Source: Clostridia bacterium
GTDB taxonomy: Bacteria > Bacillota > Clostridia > Christensenellales > Aristaeellaceae
Reading direction: 5' to 3'
Assembly: GCA_017534885.1 (NCBI GenBank)
Contig: JAFXVR010000050.1
Span: forward strand, 24,903 to 88,902
DNA length: 64,000 nucleotides
Shown here piece after piece: positions 61,527 through 64,000 of this stretch. The first letter of the stretch is position 1. Each line of letters opens with the position of its first letter. Position numbers and translations under genes: made by a program. The notes under the pieces were generated by a model. It had not been told where the DNA came from. It ran no database searches and saw only the letters and a list, made by a program, of their open reading frames with translations.

Positions 61527-63289
61527 ACCTCGTCACTTCCCTTCTGCTCGGGACGGTCGAAGTCGCCGCCGCCCTTGGTCTGGGTCTCATAGATCTCGCG
61601 GTAGATCTCATTGGTGCGCAGCAGCTCTTCGTGCGAGGCGAACCCGTTGACCATGCCGTCGTCCAGCACCAGGATGCGGTCGGCGTCCTGCACGGAGGAA
61701 ATCCGCTGGGCGATAATGAGCTTGGTGGTACCGGGAATCTGCTCGCGGAAGGCCTTGCGGATCTTCGCGTCGGTGGCGGTGTCCACTGCGGAAGTGGAGT
61801 CGTCCAGGATCAGCACCTTCGGGCTCTTGAGCAGGGCCCGGGCAATGCACAGGCGCTGCTTCTGCCCGCCGGAAACGTTGGTGCCGCCCTGCTCGATGCG
61901 GGTCTCATAGCCGTCGGGCAGGCGGTCGATGAACTCGTCCGCGCAGGCCGCGGCGCAGGCGGCTCTGCACTCGTCCAGGGTGGCGTCCTCCTTGCCCCAG
62001 CGCAGGTTGTCCAGGATGGTGCCGGAGAAGAGCACGTTCTTCTGCAGCACCACGGACACCGCGTTGCGCAGGACTTCCATGTCATACTGGCGGACGTCCA
62101 CGCCGCCCACGCGCACCGTGCCCTCGTTCACGTCATACAGGCGGGAAACCAGGCTGACCAGGGAGCTCTTGCCCGAGCCGGTGCCGCCAATGATGCCGAT
62201 GGTCTCGCCGGAGCGGATGTGCAGATCGATGTCCTTCAATGTCGCCTCGCCGGTGCCCGCCTTGTACGCAAAGGTAACGTGGTCAAAGTCGATGGCGCCG
62301 TCCTTCACAGCCATCACGGGCTTTTCCGGGTTCGCCAGGTCGGGTTTCTCGTCCAGCACCTCCATCACCCGGCGGGCGCTGGCGGCGGACATGGTGAGCA
62401 TCACAAAGATCATGGAAAGCATCATCAGCGCCATCAGCACGCTCATGATGTAGGTGAACATGGCCTGCAGCTGACCTAAGGTCAGGCCGCCGTCGGTGAC
62501 CACGGCCTTCGCGCCCAGCCAGCTCAGGGTGAGCATGGAGGCATAGACCGTCAGCATCATCACCGGGGAGTTCAGCGCCACCACCTTCTCTGCCCGGATG
62601 AAGAGGCGGTAGATGGTGCTTGCCGCGGCGGAGAACTTCTTGTTTTCGTAGTCCTCCCGCACGAAGGCCTTGACCACGCGGATGGCGGAAACATTCTCCT
62701 GCACGGAGGCGTTCAGGTCATCATAGCGGCTGAAGACCTCGGAGAAGCGCTTCATGGCCGCCCGGACAATCAGCGAGAGGCAGACCGAGAGAAAGACCAC
62801 CGCCACCAGGAAAATCAGGCTCAGACGCACATTCTGCACGAAGCACATGATCATCGATACGACCAGGGTGACGGGAGCCCGCACCGCGATGCGCAGCAGC
62901 ATCTGGAAGGCGTTCTGCACATTGGTCACGTCGGTGGTCATACGGGTGACCAGACCTGCCGTGGAGAACTTGTCGATGTTGGCGAAGGAATAGGTCTGGA
63001 TCCTGTCGTTCATGGCGCGGCGCAGGTTGGCCGCGTAGCCCGTGGAAGCCGTGGCGCCGTACCGCCCGCCCATCACGCCGAAATACAGGCTGGCGAAAGC
63101 GCACAGCAGCATCAGCAGGCCATAGAGGATGATGAGGCGCATGTTGCCCTGCTGCACACCATTGTCCACCAGCAGGGCCATCACAAAGGGGATGAGGGTT
63201 TCCATCAGCACCTCCCCCACCATCATCACAGGCGTCAGGATGGTCTGGCGCTTGTACTGCCCGATATACGAGGCAAGCTTTCTGATCAT
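61523..63289 (-). CDS. ABC-type exporter, partner half (TM-NBD)
   Basis: The 588-residue protein has six TM helices and an NBD with Walker A GGTGSGKSS, signature NVSGGQKQRLCIARAL and Walker B VLILDDSTSAVDTAT. The Walker B Glu position is Asp (DDS rather than DEA), a sign of a degenerate site typical of one half of heterodimeric ABC exporters. It is translationally coupled to the MarR gene and the other half. Confidence 0.92.
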   Translation of the reverse strand: MIRKLASYIGQYKRQTILTPVMMVGEVLMETLIPFVMALLVDNGVQQGNMRLIILYGLLMLLCAFASLYFGVMGGRYGATASTGYAANLRRAMNDRIQTYSFANIDKFSTAGLVTRMTTDVTNVQNAFQMLLRIAVRAPVTLVVSMIMCFVQNVRLSLIFLVAVVFLSVCLSLIVRAAMKRFSEVFSRYDDLNASVQENVSAIRVVKAFVREDYENKKFSAAASTIYRLFIRAEKVVALNSPVMMLTVYASMLTLSWLGAKAVVTDGGLTLGQLQAMFTYIMSVLMALMMLSMIFVMLTMSAASARRVMEVLDEKPDLANPEKPVMAVKDGAIDFDHVTFAYKAGTGEATLKDIDLHIRSGETIGIIGGTGSGKSSLVSLVSRLYDVNEGTVRVGGVDVRQYDMEVLRNAVSVVLQKNVLFSGTILDNLRWGKEDATLDECRAACAAACADEFIDRLPDGYETRIEQGGTNVSGGQKQRLCIARALLKSPKVLILDDSTSAVDTATDAKIRKAFREQIPGTTKLIIAQRISSVQDADRILVLDDGMVNGFASHEELLRTNEIYREIYETQTKGGGDFDRPEQKGSDEV

Positions 63290-63756
63290 ACCATCGTCCT
63301 TTCTTGCGTTTCGGTCTGCTGACGCTCACGGGTTTCCATCTGCTCGCATACGCGCTCCAGCAGGGTCAGCAGGGTTTCCTTTTCGTCCTCCCTCAGGGAC
63401 GCCACCAGCTGGCGGTTGCTCTCGTCGATGTCCTGTCGGCAGGCGTCCGCCATCAGCGTACCGCTGTCCGTCAGCCGCACCCGCTTCGCCCGGCGGTCGT
63501 CCGGATCGGGGAAGGTCTCCACCAGCCCCTTCCGCTCGGTGCGGGCCACCAGGCCTGCCACGGTGGACTGGGCGGCGTGGAGCTGTCTCTCCAGTTCCTT
63601 CATGCTGGCCTCGCCCCGGGCGGGATGCCTGAGGATCAGCAGCAGGTGCGCCTGCGACCGCGTCAGGTTGCGGCGCTGCAGCGACCGGTTGGCGTCCCGG
63701 TCCATCGCCTCATTGATGCGCTTGAGAAACATCCCATAGCGCGGCGGCCTGTCCAT
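63286..63756 (-). CDS. MarR-family transcriptional regulator
   Basis: The 156-residue protein has a winged helix (TRSQAHLLLIL; SMKELERQLHAAQSTVAGLVARTERKGLVE; the wing DPDDRRAKRVRLTD). It overlaps the exporter gene by 4 bases (ATGA), so it regulates the cotranscribed exporter. A palindrome over the promoter -35 is its likely operator. The ATG at 63756 has AGGAGGAGG. Confidence 0.93.
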   Translation of the reverse strand: MDRPPRYGMFLKRINEAMDRDANRSLQRRNLTRSQAHLLLILRHPARGEASMKELERQLHAAQSTVAGLVARTERKGLVETFPDPDDRRAKRVRLTDSGTLMADACRQDIDESNRQLVASLREDEKETLLTLLERVCEQMETRERQQTETQERTMV

Positions 63757-63785
63757 ACCCTCCTCCTCCTTTGGTCATCCCCGTC

Positions 63786-63814
63786 AGTATAACAGACGGA
63801 GCGGCGCAAGTCAA
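63786..63814 (-). promoter_or_regulatory. Sigma-A promoter of the marR-exporter operon
   Basis: Minus-strand TTGACT (63814-63809) and TATACT (63791-63786) are separated by 17 bp. Confidence 0.8.
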
Positions 63815-63828
63815 TAGCATGCGATTGA
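63811..63828. promoter_or_regulatory. Putative MarR operator (inverted repeat)
   Basis: TCAATAGCATGCGATTGA is an 18-bp palindrome with one mismatched pair. It overlaps the -35 of the marR promoter. Repression by the MarR protein is the simplest reading. Confidence 0.7.
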
Positions 63829-63957
63829 TTTTGAAAACACTGCAAGTCCGAAGATTCCGGGCAAGTTGTAAAATGAAATGACGCAAAAAGTTCCATCCAG
63901 GAACCGAAACAGTTATACTAAGGGTTGCGGCACCAAAGATAACTGGAGGGATCAAGG

Positions 63958-64000
63958 ATGGAACAGAAGGAGTATACCACAAAGAAGCGGACATGGGAAC
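63958..64000 (+). CDS. Start of an unknown gene (partial)
   Basis: Only the first 14 codons (MEQKEYTTKKRTWE) are in the window, after GGAGGG. A weak -10 (TATACT at 63914-63919) lies upstream. The basic start faintly resembles clostridial IS30-type transposases, but this cannot be shown from 14 residues. Confidence 0.4.
   Translation, partial: MEQKEYTTKKRTWE

Noticed and set aside
63958..64000. IS30-type transposase start
   Set aside because: Only 14 codons are visible; terminal inverted repeats cannot be shown, so the insertion-sequence call is not made.

Overview
The window comes from a GC-rich, strictly fermentative Clostridia-type Firmicute. The signs are Gram-positive sigma-A promoters, T-box leaders, anaerobic NrdD, an NfnAB-type flavoprotein pair, a minimal SufCB-like Fe-S system, a PgpH-type c-di-AMP hydrolase and PrsA-like secretion chaperones. 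Gene order and protein style suggest an uncultured gut or rumen lineage (Christensenellales-like is only a guess). It is chromosomal, dense and mostly housekeeping. There is no CRISPR array, rRNA operon or intact mobile element. The one clear mobile trace is a truncated phage head gene next to two Met tRNAs.

Layout. 1-0.43 kb: start of a secreted WG-repeat protein. 0.6-5.7 kb: phoH-pgpH-ybeY/cdd fusion-era. 5.8-6.8 kb: secreted metallophosphoesterase. 6.9-11.3 kb (minus): preA-like dehydrogenase, SpoIIE-type phosphatase and DUF218 protein. 11.6-13.1 kb: isolated glycogen synthase. 13.2-14.6 kb: second WG-repeat gene, broken by an in-frame amber codon. 14.9-16.8 kb: flavodoxin-like reductase and lipase. 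16.9-21.2 kb (minus): Tat-exported amidohydrolase and secreted or anchored proteins of unknown function. 21.6-23.8 kb: nrdD under a promoter with NrdR-like boxes. 24.0-27.2 kb (minus): nfnA-gltA-trmL-FakA-C-like operon. 27.4-28.5 kb: YbjN-like protein and YfcE-like phosphodiesterase. 28.6-31.0 kb (minus): two-component system. 31.1-33.1 kb: DUF4342 protein and SOS-box dinB. 33.4-37.4 kb: DUF177-rpmF, then a T-box, a small membrane protein and valS. 37.5-42.5 kb: secreted proteins, rsmH and a repeat-rich surface protein. 42.6-44.3 kb (minus): sufC-sufB-like. 44.5-46.9 kb: NitT/TauT-type ABC importer. 46.9-48.1 kb: XRE-TPR regulator. 48.2-49.4 kb: phage remnant, tRNA-Met and tRNA-fMet. 49.6-54.0 kb (minus): prsA, msrA, and two acetyltransferase fusions. 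54.1-57.5 kb: Asp-type T-box, hisS and aspS. 57.6-63.8 kb: marR, heterodimeric ABC exporter, rsmI and an LRR protein. The window ends in the first codons of another gene.

The most interesting points are the domain fusions (YbeY-Cdd, GNAT-HIT, GNAT-AAC(6')-like), the regulatory sites readable from sequence (SOS box, paired NrdR boxes, MarR palindrome over a -35, two T-boxes with readable specifiers), a tRNA-gated small membrane protein, the amber-interrupted WG gene, and an export foldase carrying long acidic and heptad insertions. I did not find a clearly new multi-gene system; the best candidates for something undescribed are the msrA/GNAT-HIT/GNAT-AAC(6') cluster and the families of secreted proteins with PepSY-like ends.
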